Below, piece by piece: positions 9,445-18,206 of a DNA stretch of 39,405 bases. Origin of the DNA: Bacteroidaceae bacterium (lineage in GTDB: Bacteria > Bacteroidota > Bacteroidia > Bacteroidales > Barnesiellaceae_A). The stretch's first letter is position 1. Each line of letters opens with the position of its first letter. The stretch lies in NCBI GenBank assembly GCA_017532725.1, contig JAFXIZ010000074.1, positions 1-39,405 on the forward strand, given 5' to 3'. The position numbers and the translations under genes are program-made. The notes below the pieces were generated by a model that saw only the letters and a program-made list of their open reading frames with translations, was not told the origin of the DNA and did no database searches.

Positions 9445-10275
9445 TTAAATTAAGTTTCTCTCTTTCAAGATTTGTTCCATCTCTTGTTGTACGTTGAGGG
9501 CTTGAGCGCGTGCTGCTTCGGCAAAGTTCTCACTGTTGTCGGCGTAGATGATTTGGCGCGAAGAGTTGACAATAAGTCCACAATGGTCGTTCAAGCCGTA
9601 CTTGGCAACTTCGCTGAGGCTGCCACCTTGCGCACCCACACCGGGAACGAGCAGGAAGTGGTTGGGGGCTACGCGACGGATGTCCTCAAAGAGTGAGCCT
9701 TGAGTGGCACCTACGACAAACATCATATTGTCGGTAGTACCCCAAGTTTGTGCTACGCGCAGTACTTTTTCAAAGAGTCGTTCGCCGTTGGCATCGGCTG
9801 TGAGTTGGAAGTCGTGCGAGCCTTTGTTCGATGTTAAGCCCAGCACGATAACCCATCGGTTGTCGTAGTTAAGGAAGGGCTTAACGCTGTCTTCGCCCAT
9901 ATAGGGTGCTACGGTAACGGCGTGAATATCGAGATGCTCGAAGAAACTGCGAGCATACATTTCGCTGGTATTGCCTATGTCGCCACGCTTGGCATCGGCG
10001 ATGATAAGCATATCGGGATAGTTAGTACGGATGTAGCGCACTGTATCCTCAAAGGCTTTCCAGCCTTCCAATCCAAGACTCTCGTAGAAGGCAAGGTTGG
10101 GCTTGTATGCTACGCACAGGTCGGCAGTGGCGTCGATAATGGCTTTGTTAAAGGCAAATATAGCGTCTTCACGACCTTGCAGGTGTGCAGGAATTTTGCG
10201 AATGTCGGTGTCAAGACCTACGCATAGAAACGACTTCTTGCGTCGGATGTTTTCAAAAAGTTCTTGGCAATTCAT
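9445..10275 (-). CDS. pyrF: Orotidine-5'-phosphate decarboxylase (long form)
   Basis: PyrF catalyses the last step of UMP synthesis by decarboxylating OMP. The 276-residue protein belongs to the longer form seen in Bacteroidota and Actinobacteria. The catalytic lysine block [10 protein letters not shown] is at 94-103 (Lys96), preceded by YKPNLAFYE, and the phosphate-binding VPGVGAQGG is near the C-terminus. It is 21 bases downstream of prfA, a spacing that suggests cotranscription. Confidence 0.93.
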   Translation of the reverse strand: MNCQELFENIRRKKSFLCVGLDTDIRKIPAHLQGREDAIFAFNKAIIDATADLCVAYKPNLAFYESLGLEGWKAFEDTVRYIRTNYPDMLIIADAKRGDIGNTSEMYARSFFEHLDIHAVTVAPYMGEDSVKPFLNYDNRWVIVLGLTSNKGSHDFQLTADANGERLFEKVLRVAQTWGTTDNMMFVVGATQGSLFEDIRRVAPNHFLLVPGVGAQGGSLSEVAKYGLNDHCGLIVNSSRQIIYADNSENFAEAARAQALNVQQEMEQILKERNLI

Positions 10276-10296
10276 AGTGTTATGTGTTATAGGTGT

Positions 10297-11406
10297 TTAT
10301 AATTCACTTTCTTTCAGTCGCTCAGCATTCTCGGTAACGATGAGGTGGTCTATGCAATCTTGTATATCGCCATCCATAAATGCCGGAAGGTTGTAAATGG
10401 TGTATCCTATACGGTGGTCGGTGATGCGACCTTGAGGATAGTTGTAGGTGCGTATCTTGGCACTGCGGTCGCCGGTCGAAACCATTGTCTTACGGCGTGC
10501 GGCAATGTCGTCGATATATTTTTGATGCTCTTTATCGTAGATAAATGTGCGCAGACGCGACAAGGCGCGCTCCTTGTTCTTGGGTTGGTCGCGTGTTTCG
10601 GTACACTCGATGAGTATCTCCTCCGATACACCGGTGTTGGGGTTGCGCCAGATGTAGCGTAGTCGCACGCCCGATTCAACCTTGTTCACGTTCTGTCCAC
10701 CGGCACCACCCGAACGGAAGGTGTCCCATTTTATCTCGCCTTCGTTTATCTCTACATCAAATTCTTCGGCCTCGGGCAATACGGCAACTGTTGCAGCCGA
10801 TGTGTGTACACGACCTTGTGTTTCGGTGGCAGGCACACGTTGCACGCGATGCACGCCACTCTCATACTTCATTGTGCCATATACATTGTCACCACTGACG
10901 GCAAAGATTATCTCTTTGTAACCACCCGAAGTTCCTTCGTTGAAACTCGATACACTCAAGTTCCACCCTTTCATCTCACAATACTTGGAATACATACGGA
11001 ATAGGTCGCCGGCAAATATGGCTGCTTCATCGCCACCTGTACCACCTCGTATCTCGACAATGGCATTTTTGCCATCTTCGGGGTCGGCGGGTACAAGCAG
11101 TAGTTTTATCTCTTCTTCCAATTGGGGTATTTGGGCGTTGCTGCTGTCCAACTCCTCTTTAGCCATTTCGCGCATTTCGGGATCGTTCTCGGTTTCGAGT
11201 ATCTCGCGCGCCTCGCTTATATTGTTTAGCAAGCCTTCGTAGCGAATGGTGGCTTTGTTGATTTTGTCTAAGTCGCTGTATTCTTTGGTCAACTTTACAT
11301 AGCGACGTTGGTCGGCTATCACCGAGGGGTCGGTGATGAGTGTGCCCACCTCTTCAAATCGCAACTGCAAGTCTTTGAGTCTGTTTAATAACGAATTGTG
11401 GCTCAT
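10297..11406 (-). CDS. prfA: Peptide chain release factor 1
   Basis: RF1 reads UAA and UAG stop codons. The 369-residue protein carries the stop-codon-recognition tripeptide Pro-Ala-Thr (192-194, context RVPATETQGR), which identifies RF1 rather than RF2, and the peptidyl-tRNA hydrolysis motif GGQ (236-238, context SGGAGGQNVN). The N-terminal coiled-coil domain is complete. It is the first gene of the run prfA-pyrF-rubrerythrin-pgk. Confidence 0.95.
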   Translation of the reverse strand: MSHNSLLNRLKDLQLRFEEVGTLITDPSVIADQRRYVKLTKEYSDLDKINKATIRYEGLLNNISEAREILETENDPEMREMAKEELDSSNAQIPQLEEEIKLLLVPADPEDGKNAIVEIRGGTGGDEAAIFAGDLFRMYSKYCEMKGWNLSVSSFNEGTSGGYKEIIFAVSGDNVYGTMKYESGVHRVQRVPATETQGRVHTSAATVAVLPEAEEFDVEINEGEIKWDTFRSGGAGGQNVNKVESGVRLRYIWRNPNTGVSEEILIECTETRDQPKNKERALSRLRTFIYDKEHQKYIDDIAARRKTMVSTGDRSAKIRTYNYPQGRITDHRIGYTIYNLPAFMDGDIQDCIDHLIVTENAERLKESEL

Positions 11407-11428
11407 CTCTTATATGTTGATTGGCTTA

Positions 11429-11436
11429 CAAAAATA
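11429..11436 (-). promoter_or_regulatory. Possible -7 promoter element for the prfA run
   Basis: On the minus strand TATTTTTG fits the TAnnTTTG consensus and lies 22 bases before the prfA start. No clear -33 element is seen in this AT-rich stretch. Confidence 0.35.
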
Positions 11437-11501
11437 ATAAAATTTTTGCTAATAGATAGCGTGTAGGCCATAAAGTTTTTTGACGTATACTTTTAGTCTT
11501 T

Positions 11502-12503
11502 TTAGTCGTTTACAAACTTGTCGAACGATGCCGATTGCTCGGTGCGTATCGAGTCGTTCTCGTCGATGTATATAAGGTAGTAGGCCAACGAGGGTTGTTC
11601 GGTAGCCAACTCACGGGCGCGCTCACGTCCCATTACCATAAGGGCTGTGGCATAGGCATCGGCCAGCATCGTGGTGGGGGCAATGACTGTGGCACTGAGT
11701 ACATCCTGCTGTGCAGGGTAGCCTGTCGTGGGGTCGATTGTATGACCATATTTGCGTCCGTCTTTCTCGTGGAAGTTCCTGTAGTTGCCACTTGTGGCGA
11801 GGCCGTAACGACCGTCGAGTTTGGCAATGGCTTGCAACTCGTTGTTTTTCCCCTCGGGGTCGTCCTCGGGGGTTACGATGCCTATGTGCCAAGCCATTCC
11901 ACGAGGATTGACACCACTTGTGCGTACTTCGCCTCCTACCTCTATCATATAGTTTGTTACATTGCGACTGTCGAGCAACTGTGCAATGAGGTCGCAGGCG
12001 CAACCGTCGCCCAATGCCGAGAAGTTGAGCAACAAGCGTGGGTCTTGCTTGATAACTTTCCCATCGACAAGCGATACCTTTTCATAGCCTACAAATTGTC
12101 GCAGGCTGTCGATGAGGGCTTGTGTAACGCTGCTGCTGTCGTTTGTGAAGCCAAATCCCCAAGCGTTGATGTACGGAGCGCAGGTTACATCCAATGCCCC
12201 ATCGGTGGCTTGTGCTACCAGCCTTGCTGTGTTGAAAACGGCTGTAAATATGCTATCGACCGTTACATCGGCATTGCTATTGACTTGTGCTATTATCGAT
12301 GTGCTGTCGAAGGGGTTGATAGCGTGATAGTAGTCGCGCATCACATTGCGTATCTCCTCATCATATTGTTCCGTAGCCTCGTACTTGACGCGATAGGGGG
12401 TGTGTAACTCGTGACACACCATTTCGCGATACTCCATACGAGGAGTATTACATCCTGTCAATAGCAGAACGGCTGTAATGATAGGTATGATAATGCGCTT
12501 CAT
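11502..12503 (-). CDS. apbE: ApbE-type FMN transferase lipoprotein
   Basis: ApbE proteins covalently attach FMN from FAD to Thr/Ser of partner proteins such as Na+-NQR or Rnf subunits, outside the inner membrane. The 333-residue protein starts with a lipoprotein signal (AVLLLTGC, Cys18). It contains the family blocks LNFSALGDGCACDLI, YMIEVGGEVRTSG, ATSGNYRNF and HTIDPTTGYP, and the C-terminal metal-binding block LADAYATALMVMG. I use the ATG at 12503, which gives a proper signal peptide; a longer reading would overlap thrA. The start is one base after the thrA stop, so it is translated from the same message. No flavinylated partner is in the window. Confidence 0.92.
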   Translation of the reverse strand: MKRIIIPIITAVLLLTGCNTPRMEYREMVCHELHTPYRVKYEATEQYDEEIRNVMRDYYHAINPFDSTSIIAQVNSNADVTVDSIFTAVFNTARLVAQATDGALDVTCAPYINAWGFGFTNDSSSVTQALIDSLRQFVGYEKVSLVDGKVIKQDPRLLLNFSALGDGCACDLIAQLLDSRNVTNYMIEVGGEVRTSGVNPRGMAWHIGIVTPEDDPEGKNNELQAIAKLDGRYGLATSGNYRNFHEKDGRKYGHTIDPTTGYPAQQDVLSATVIAPTTMLADAYATALMVMGRERARELATEQPSLAYYLIYIDENDSIRTEQSASFDKFVND

Positions 12504-12504
12504 A

Positions 12505-14937
12505 TTATCGTATGTTGGCGATGCTGATGATGTCGGCAAATACACCGGCTGCTGTTACGCTTGCGCCTGCGCCATATCCTTTGATAATCATAGGATACTC
12601 GCGATAACGCTCGGTAGAAATAAGTATTACGTTGTTGCTGTCTTCAAGTTGGTACAACGGATGTTGGCTATCGACTGCTTGCAATCCTATCTTGGCAACA
12701 CCGTCGTTGAGGCTTGCCACATAACGCAGATGCTTGCCCTCCTCGGCATACTTTTGTCGCATACTTTCAAACTCGGTATCCATATCTTTGATATGTTGCA
12801 TAAATGTTTCTATGTCGCCGTCGAAATATTCCGTAGGGATGAAGTGGCTAACGGTTACATCCTCTTGTTCGATGGCATAACCTGCCTCGCGAGCCAATAT
12901 AACAAGTTTGCGCAATACATCTTTCCCACATAGGTCAACACGAGGATCGGGCTCGCTGTATCCTGCCTCTTGAGCCATTTCGATGGCTCGGCTTAATGGT
13001 ATATCGGCGCTGATGGTGTTGAAGATATAGTTGAGTGTACCCGACAGGACTGCCTCAATGCGCAAGATGCTGTCGCCACTGTTGGTGAGTGCATTGATGG
13101 TGTTGATGATGGGCAGGCCTGCTCCTACGTTGGTTTCGAATAGGAATTTTACGTCGCGAGCGTTGGCTGTTTCCTTGAGCATCACATAGTTGTTGTAACT
13201 GCTCGAGGCTGCTATCTTATTGGCAGCCACTACCGAAACGTTGTGCGACAACAAGTCGTAATATTGTGCTGCAACATCGGCGCTGTCGGTGCAATCGACA
13301 AATACCGAGTTGAACATATTCATACGCAGAATCTCCTCCTTGAAATAGGGTGGCGTAGATACAATATCCGAGGCCTCCAATTGCTCACGGTAGGTCGATA
13401 GGTCTATACCGTCGCGATTGAATATGCACTTGCGCGAGTTGGCTATACCCACCACGCGCAGGCACAAAGCCTTGTTGTGCAGTAGGTTGTCTTGTTGCTT
13501 GGCTATCTGCTTGAGCAGGTCGCCACCTACAGTGCCCACGCCTACGACAAAGAGGTTGAGTACTTGCGAACTTGAGAGGAAGAACGAGTCGTGAATGGCA
13601 TTGAGAGCCTTGCGCAGGTCGCACGACTTGATAACGATAGATATGTTCATCTTCTGCGCGCCTTGTGCGCAAGCAATGGTGTTGATACCACTACGTCCCA
13701 AAGTTCCGAACAACTTACCAGCAATGCCCGGCGCTTGTTTCATATTCTCACCTACGATAGCAACGGTGGCAAGTTCGCGTTCGGCGCGAGCAGGACTCAT
13801 CTCGCCTTGTTCTATCTCGATGGCAAACTCTTTGTTGAGTACCTGAACGGCGAGGTCGGCATCGGCATTGCGCACAGCAAACGAGGTGCTGTTCTCCGAT
13901 GATGCCTGCGATACCATAAACACGCTCACGCCCGATTGCGCCAACGAGTTAAATATGCGCGAGTTGACACCCACAACACCCACCATACCCAGTCCGGTAA
14001 CGGTTATAAGGCAAGTATCGTTGATGGAAGATATACCCTTGATGGTCTTGCTGTTGGGGTTGCTCTCGTTGCTGATAAATGTACCCGGAGCAGTGGGGTT
14101 GAATGTATTTTTGATAACAATGGGTATATTCTTGTGATATACGGGGTATATTGTGGGAGGGTATATTACCTTGGCACCGAAGTTGCACAACTCCATAGCC
14201 TCGGTAAACGACAATCGGTCGATGACGTAGGCCGAACTGATAACGCGAGGGTCGGCAGTCATAAAGCCATCAACATCGGTCCATATCTCCAAGCGATTGG
14301 CATCGAGGGCGGCAGCCAATATGGCAGCCGTATAGTCCGAGCCTCCACGACCAAGGTTGGTTGTGTCGCCACTCTTAATGTCCGACGATATAAAGCCCGG
14401 CACCAACGAGCGACGTGGTTGCTGTGCAAATGTCTCGGCAATGAGGCGATTGGTCGTTTCAAAATCGACAATATGTTTGTTGAACTGTTGTTCGGTCTTG
14501 ATGAATTGTCGCGAGTCGAAGAGTGTGATACCCTCAATCACACGACTGAGTATTGTAGAAGATAGTCGCTCACCGTAACTCACAATAGTGTCGAGCGTCT
14601 TTGATGAGAGGTCTTTAATAAGATATACACCACGATAGATGTTGGTAAGTTCGTCGAGCAACTCGTTAATACGAGCCTCCATTTCGGCGCGATATTGCAC
14701 CGGAACAACACCGGCAATCACCTCGGCGTGGCGAGAGCGAACAATCTGCATATTGTTGAGGTACTCATCATCGCCCTGTGCTGCCAAGTTGGCCGTAGCA
14801 ATAAGTTTGTCGGTAATACCACCCAAAGCCGATACGACAACAATAACCTCTTCGTCGCATTGCTCGACAATCATTTTAACGTTTTTGATGCTATCAACAG
14901 AACCTACTGAGGTTCCACCAAATTTCAATACTTTCAT
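12505..14937 (-). CDS. thrA: Bifunctional aspartokinase / homoserine dehydrogenase I
   Basis: ThrA catalyses the first and third steps from aspartate to homoserine, feeding threonine, methionine and isoleucine synthesis. The 810-residue length is close to E. coli ThrA (820). The N-terminal kinase (about 1-290) begins with VLKFGGTSVGS. Tandem ACT regulatory domains span about 310-455 and predict feedback control. The dehydrogenase domain (about 460-810) opens with the NAD(P)-binding GVGTVGGDLL and contains the family block GYSEPDPRVDLCGKDVLRK. A strong promoter and a 12-codon leader ORF precede it, and apbE follows it by one base. Confidence 0.95.
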   Translation of the reverse strand: MKVLKFGGTSVGSVDSIKNVKMIVEQCDEEVIVVVSALGGITDKLIATANLAAQGDDEYLNNMQIVRSRHAEVIAGVVPVQYRAEMEARINELLDELTNIYRGVYLIKDLSSKTLDTIVSYGERLSSTILSRVIEGITLFDSRQFIKTEQQFNKHIVDFETTNRLIAETFAQQPRRSLVPGFISSDIKSGDTTNLGRGGSDYTAAILAAALDANRLEIWTDVDGFMTADPRVISSAYVIDRLSFTEAMELCNFGAKVIYPPTIYPVYHKNIPIVIKNTFNPTAPGTFISNESNPNSKTIKGISSINDTCLITVTGLGMVGVVGVNSRIFNSLAQSGVSVFMVSQASSENSTSFAVRNADADLAVQVLNKEFAIEIEQGEMSPARAERELATVAIVGENMKQAPGIAGKLFGTLGRSGINTIACAQGAQKMNISIVIKSCDLRKALNAIHDSFFLSSSQVLNLFVVGVGTVGGDLLKQIAKQQDNLLHNKALCLRVVGIANSRKCIFNRDGIDLSTYREQLEASDIVSTPPYFKEEILRMNMFNSVFVDCTDSADVAAQYYDLLSHNVSVVAANKIAASSSYNNYVMLKETANARDVKFLFETNVGAGLPIINTINALTNSGDSILRIEAVLSGTLNYIFNTISADIPLSRAIEMAQEAGYSEPDPRVDLCGKDVLRKLVILAREAGYAIEQEDVTVSHFIPTEYFDGDIETFMQHIKDMDTEFESMRQKYAEEGKHLRYVASLNDGVAKIGLQAVDSQHPLYQLEDSNNVILISTERYREYPMIIKGYGAGASVTAAGVFADIISIANIR

Positions 14938-14959
14938 TTACTGATAGTTATCTTGTTTA

Positions 14960-14998
14960 CTAATCTTTTTTACCACAATATTTGCGACGCGCACTCAT
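14960..14998 (-). CDS. Possible 12-residue leader peptide upstream of thrA
   Basis: A short ORF (ATG to TAG) encodes a very basic peptide, MSARRKYCGKKD. Its ATG is about 15 bases from the predicted transcription start, similar to the leader lengths predicted for other genes here, and it ends 22 bases before thrA. It has no threonine or isoleucine codons, so it is not a classical thr attenuator peptide. Translation has not been shown; chance occurrence is possible at this length. Confidence 0.35.
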   Translation of the reverse strand: MSARRKYCGKKD

Positions 14999-15018
14999 AC
15001 GCACGCGCGTACAAGTCG

Positions 15019-15047
15019 CAAAGGTACAAAAAAATATGGAAAATCAA
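15019..15047 (-). promoter_or_regulatory. Strong promoter of thrA-apbE
   Basis: On the minus strand a TTG (-33, plus-strand complement at 15045-15047) is followed after 18 bp by TACCTTTG (15026-15019), a perfect -7 box. Transcription should start near 15014, giving a leader of about 75 bases before thrA. Confidence 0.75.
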
Positions 15048-15070
15048 TGCGATAGCACGAAACTACAACA

Positions 15071-15101
15071 AAAAGCCCCATCCGAAATAATCAGGTGGGG
15101 C
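15071..15101 (-). terminator. Terminator of the BspA-like gene
   Basis: Read on the minus strand, a GC-rich 8-bp stem with one wobble pair (GCCCCACC / GGATGGGGC) ends in TTTTTG. It lies 16 bases after the stop of the BspA-like gene and upstream of the thrA promoter. Confidence 0.75.
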
Positions 15102-15117
15102 AATTTAGGCAAATGGG

Positions 15118-16503
15118 CTATATCGCAACTTTTCTTGTTGTGCCGTTCACTTGCACAATGTATATTCCTCGTGGCAAGGTAATGCCTGCTATTTGTTTGG
15201 CAGTTTTGCTATGCAGTAACGTACCATCGGTGTTGTATATGGTGATGATATAACTATCCTTTATACCACTTATTTCTAATTGATTGTTTATGACTTTTAT
15301 GGATATGTTGTCCTTTATTATGTTGTAATTGCTTGAGGCTGATATGTTTGTGAAGTCTTTCCAATATTTCTTTTTGCGATATAAATCAATACAATCGTTC
15401 GGCACATATAACCTTGCGTTGTAGTCATAGAATGTATATAAGTTTATTGTTGGTGGAATCTTTGCTTCGCAATTTATAGCCTTTATAGTGCTACAGTAGA
15501 ATGCATAGTTGCCTATGTCGGTAACGTTTGATGGTATAGATATGGAGTCTAAAATGCATTTATAAAAGGCAGATTTGCCTATGTACAGGATGTTGTTGCC
15601 ACAATCTACTGATGCTAAATTCTCGCAGTATGCAAATGCGCTATTACCTAATGAGGTTAAACTGTCAGGTAGAACAATGCAGGTAAGCGTTGTGCAACTC
15701 TCAAAAGCCCTTTTACCAATAGATTTTAGATAGACGGGAATATCTATTGTGCGCAGTGAAGTGCAGAATGTAAAGGTTTCATCTTCTATTGAGGTTATAT
15801 TGGGTAAATCAATTGATTCTAAACTGCTACAGCCGTAAAAAGCACCTTCTCCGATTGTGGTGATACTGTTGGGTAGAGTGATTGACTTTAACGACTTGCA
15901 ATCCTGAAAGGCGTATGCTCCTATTGCTGTAATACCTTCTTCTAATGTTACGGTGTGAAGTTGTTCACAGTGATAAAAAATTTCTTGCCCCCAAGAGGTT
16001 ATGCTATTGGGTAAAAATATGGAGGTTAATGCATCGCAGTATCCGAATGCAACGTTGCCAATGTGTGTTACACTGCGAGAGATGTTGACAGTTGATAGAC
16101 TCTTGCAGTCTTGAAATGCGTGATTGCCGATTGATTCAGTTCCTTCGGGTATTGTGATAGATTGCAAGTTGCGACATAGATAAAAGGCATCTTCTTTAAT
16201 TGATAGTATGCTGTTGGGTAAATTGACATCGGTCACATCTATACAGCGTTCAAATGCGCTTGTTCCCACTGCGATAACTTGATATTCGGTGTTGTTGTAT
16301 ATGACCGATGAGGGTATGATAATACGACCGATGTACTCATCGTCAAAACTGTTGTAATACTCTCCTTTATGAGTTACCTCAACGGCATAACTTTCGCTAT
16401 CGATGATGTTGTAATAAATGCCATCAACCTCAAAGTCGTGAGCATAAAGTGATAGTGGTATGCATAAAACTATACTCGTCAGTAGTACTAATTTTTTTAT
16501 CAT
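15118..16503 (-). CDS. BspA-like leucine-rich-repeat protein, T9SS-secreted
   Basis: The 461-residue protein has a signal peptide (residues 1-21, ending SLYA). About 75-370 consist of about a dozen BspA-type leucine-rich repeats of roughly 23 residues, with the recurring pattern SITTIGEGAFYGCSSLESI. A C-terminal T9SS sorting domain covers about 395-461 (TIYNTDGTLLHSK and LPRGIYIVQVNG). BspA-like proteins of oral and gut Bacteroidota are surface proteins that bind host or bacterial ligands; the ligand here is unknown. AT-richer codon use than the neighbouring pepP fits a variable surface gene. It has its own terminator. Confidence 0.85.
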   Translation of the reverse strand: MIKKLVLLTSIVLCIPLSLYAHDFEVDGIYYNIIDSESYAVEVTHKGEYYNSFDDEYIGRIIIPSSVIYNNTEYQVIAVGTSAFERCIDVTDVNLPNSILSIKEDAFYLCRNLQSITIPEGTESIGNHAFQDCKSLSTVNISRSVTHIGNVAFGYCDALTSIFLPNSITSWGQEIFYHCEQLHTVTLEEGITAIGAYAFQDCKSLKSITLPNSITTIGEGAFYGCSSLESIDLPNITSIEDETFTFCTSLRTIDIPVYLKSIGKRAFESCTTLTCIVLPDSLTSLGNSAFAYCENLASVDCGNNILYIGKSAFYKCILDSISIPSNVTDIGNYAFYCSTIKAINCEAKIPPTINLYTFYDYNARLYVPNDCIDLYRKKKYWKDFTNISASSNYNIIKDNISIKVINNQLEISGIKDSYIITIYNTDGTLLHSKTAKQIAGITLPRGIYIVQVNGTTRKVAI

Positions 16504-16584
16504 CGTCGTGTCATTCTGTCGTTTGAAGAATTATATTGGGCTATGTTGGCAATGGTTTGAGCCTAATCGAATAAATAAGAAAGT

Positions 16585-16608
16585 CCTGCCACCGAGTGTG
16601 GTGGCAGG
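16585..16608 (-). terminator. Terminator after pepP
   Basis: A perfect 9-bp stem (CCTGCCACC / GGTGGCAGG) with a 6-base loop lies 12 bases after the pepP stop. The minus strand continues with ACTTTCTT. Confidence 0.75.
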
Positions 16609-16619
16609 AGGGAATTTTT

Positions 16620-18026
16620 TTAATCTTTACCTACGATGGCTTCGAGTTCATCAACGGTAACGGGTATTATCTTGTCGCCACCTACGCGACGGCAGCCGTT
16701 CTCGGTGATGATGAGGTCATCCTCGATGCGAATACCTCCGAAGTCGTAATAGTCAACCAATCGGTCGTAATTGATAAACTCACGACACTTGCCCTCTTTC
16801 TTCCATTGCTCGATGAGGGCAGGGATGAAGTAGATACCCGGCTCATTGCTCATTACTACACCGGGGCGCAATTGCCAAGTGCTACGATAGGTGCAGCAGG
16901 CCAACTCGGCAGCGCGAGGAGCAAAGCGCGAGAAGTCGAAGTTGTAAACATCGCCGCGCTCACCTATGGCCTCGCAGTCGTGTACATCGAGTCCCATACC
17001 GTGACCCAATCCGTGGGGCATAAGCATAAACATTGCTCCTGCGGCAACGGCTTCTTCGGGGTTGCCTTTGAGCAGACCGAGGTCGGTGAGGTCGCGCGCC
17101 ATTGATAACAACGATGCGTTGTGCAGGTCCATATAGCGCATAGGGCGAGCAATGTCGAGAACGTGGTCGTGCGAGCGTAGCACGATGTCGTATATTTCGC
17201 GTTGTTTGGTGGTGAACTTGCCACTTACGGGGTAGGTACGGGTGTGGTCAGAGCAGTATCCACTGGTGAGTTCGGCACCGGCATCAACGAGTAGCAGTTT
17301 GCCATTTTCGAGGGGATAGTCGCAACCGAAGTTGTGCAGTATCTCGCCGTGCTGTGTGACGTGCGAATAGAACGACCACCCCCAGCCATATTGCATTGCT
17401 ATGCCGTTGATGGCGCCTATTATCTCGCGCTCGATGACGCCCTCGCGGCACATACGCATTGCAGTGGTGTGCATCTTGTAGCCCACCTCAAAGGCGCGTT
17501 CCATTTCATCGAGTTCTTCTTGTGTCTTTATCTCGCGCATCTCGGTGATGGCTGCCATCAACTCGTGCGATGCTGTGTCGTTGACGCGTTGTGCCGGTAT
17601 GTCGAGCAGTGACGACATATATATTAACTCCATACCACGGAATTGGGGTAGGTAGTGTATGGTGCGACCTTTGCGACGTGCCTCGGCTACTACATCGGCA
17701 ACCTTGTCGAGAGGCGCAGTGCGCGATACGCCTACTTGCGCGGCTTGTTCGGCCATCGAGGGTAGGGGGCCTGTCCATATCATCTCATCGATGGTAACAT
17801 CGTTGCCGTATAGGGTGTCGCAGTCGTTATCGCAGTCGATTACACCCACAAGGCGTGCTACTTGTAGCCCAAAATAATACATAAACGATGACTCCTGACG
17901 GAATGCAATAGCGTTGTTGGGGTTGTTTATGGAGGTTTCGAGGTGACCATTGAGAATGATTACACCATTACCTACCATTTTGCGCAGGCGTGCGCGACGT
18001 TCGGCATAAGTTTGTGCTGAAAACAT
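16620..18026 (-). CDS. pepP: Xaa-Pro aminopeptidase (aminopeptidase P)
   Basis: This M24-family metallopeptidase removes N-terminal residues that precede proline. The 468-residue protein has an N-terminal creatinase-like domain and a C-terminal pita-bread domain with the dimetal ligands in order: the aspartates in LLVDAGAE and SDHTRTYP, the histidine in HGLGHGMGLDVHD, and the glutamates in SNEPGIYF and GIRIEDDL. I chose the ATG at 18026; upstream sequence in frame has only a TTG start and is AT-rich non-coding in character. No signal peptide, so cytoplasmic. Confidence 0.93.
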   Translation of the reverse strand: MFSAQTYAERRARLRKMVGNGVIILNGHLETSINNPNNAIAFRQESSFMYYFGLQVARLVGVIDCDNDCDTLYGNDVTIDEMIWTGPLPSMAEQAAQVGVSRTAPLDKVADVVAEARRKGRTIHYLPQFRGMELIYMSSLLDIPAQRVNDTASHELMAAITEMREIKTQEELDEMERAFEVGYKMHTTAMRMCREGVIEREIIGAINGIAMQYGWGWSFYSHVTQHGEILHNFGCDYPLENGKLLLVDAGAELTSGYCSDHTRTYPVSGKFTTKQREIYDIVLRSHDHVLDIARPMRYMDLHNASLLSMARDLTDLGLLKGNPEEAVAAGAMFMLMPHGLGHGMGLDVHDCEAIGERGDVYNFDFSRFAPRAAELACCTYRSTWQLRPGVVMSNEPGIYFIPALIEQWKKEGKCREFINYDRLVDYYDFGGIRIEDDLIITENGCRRVGGDKIIPVTVDELEAIVGKD

Positions 18027-18068
18027 AGTATTATCCTTTCTTTTATTAGTTAACGTAGTGATGATGTT

Positions 18069-18076
18069 CAAAGTTA
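18069..18076 (-). promoter_or_regulatory. Possible -7 element for pepP
   Basis: TAACTTTG on the minus strand fits the -7 consensus and lies about 43 bases before the pepP start. The -33 position has no good match. Confidence 0.4.
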
Positions 18077-18141
18077 CGGCTTTTATCCCGAACTCGCGCT
18101 ATCGGGGAGGTAAAATTTTTTATAAAAACATTTTATCGCAG

Positions 18142-18170
18142 TTGGTACGCTGTGTGCGATTGTTCCTTTG
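18142..18170 (+). promoter_or_regulatory. Probable promoter of the capsid-like module
   Basis: A TTG (18142-18144) lies 18 bp upstream of TTCCTTTG, which matches the -7 box TAnnTTTG except for one base. Spacing equals that of the thrA promoter. Transcription would start near 18175, about 30 bases before the scaffold-like gene. Confidence 0.5.
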
Positions 18171-18206
18171 CAGAGCCATAAGGCAATAATCTTTAATAAC
18201 CATATT

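Noticed and set aside
11535-12407. 290-codon open frame antisense to apbE
   Set aside because: apbE on the other strand has complete family motifs; this frame has none and is a shadow of it.
14938-15047. Classical thr attenuator
   Set aside because: The leader ORF lacks Thr and Ile codons and I see no terminator/antiterminator pair before thrA.
15118-16503. Leucine-rich repeats as a tandem DNA repeat or CRISPR-like array
   Set aside because: The periodicity is at the protein level (about 23 residues); the DNA copies are diverged and part of one coding frame. No CRISPR array was seen anywhere in the window.
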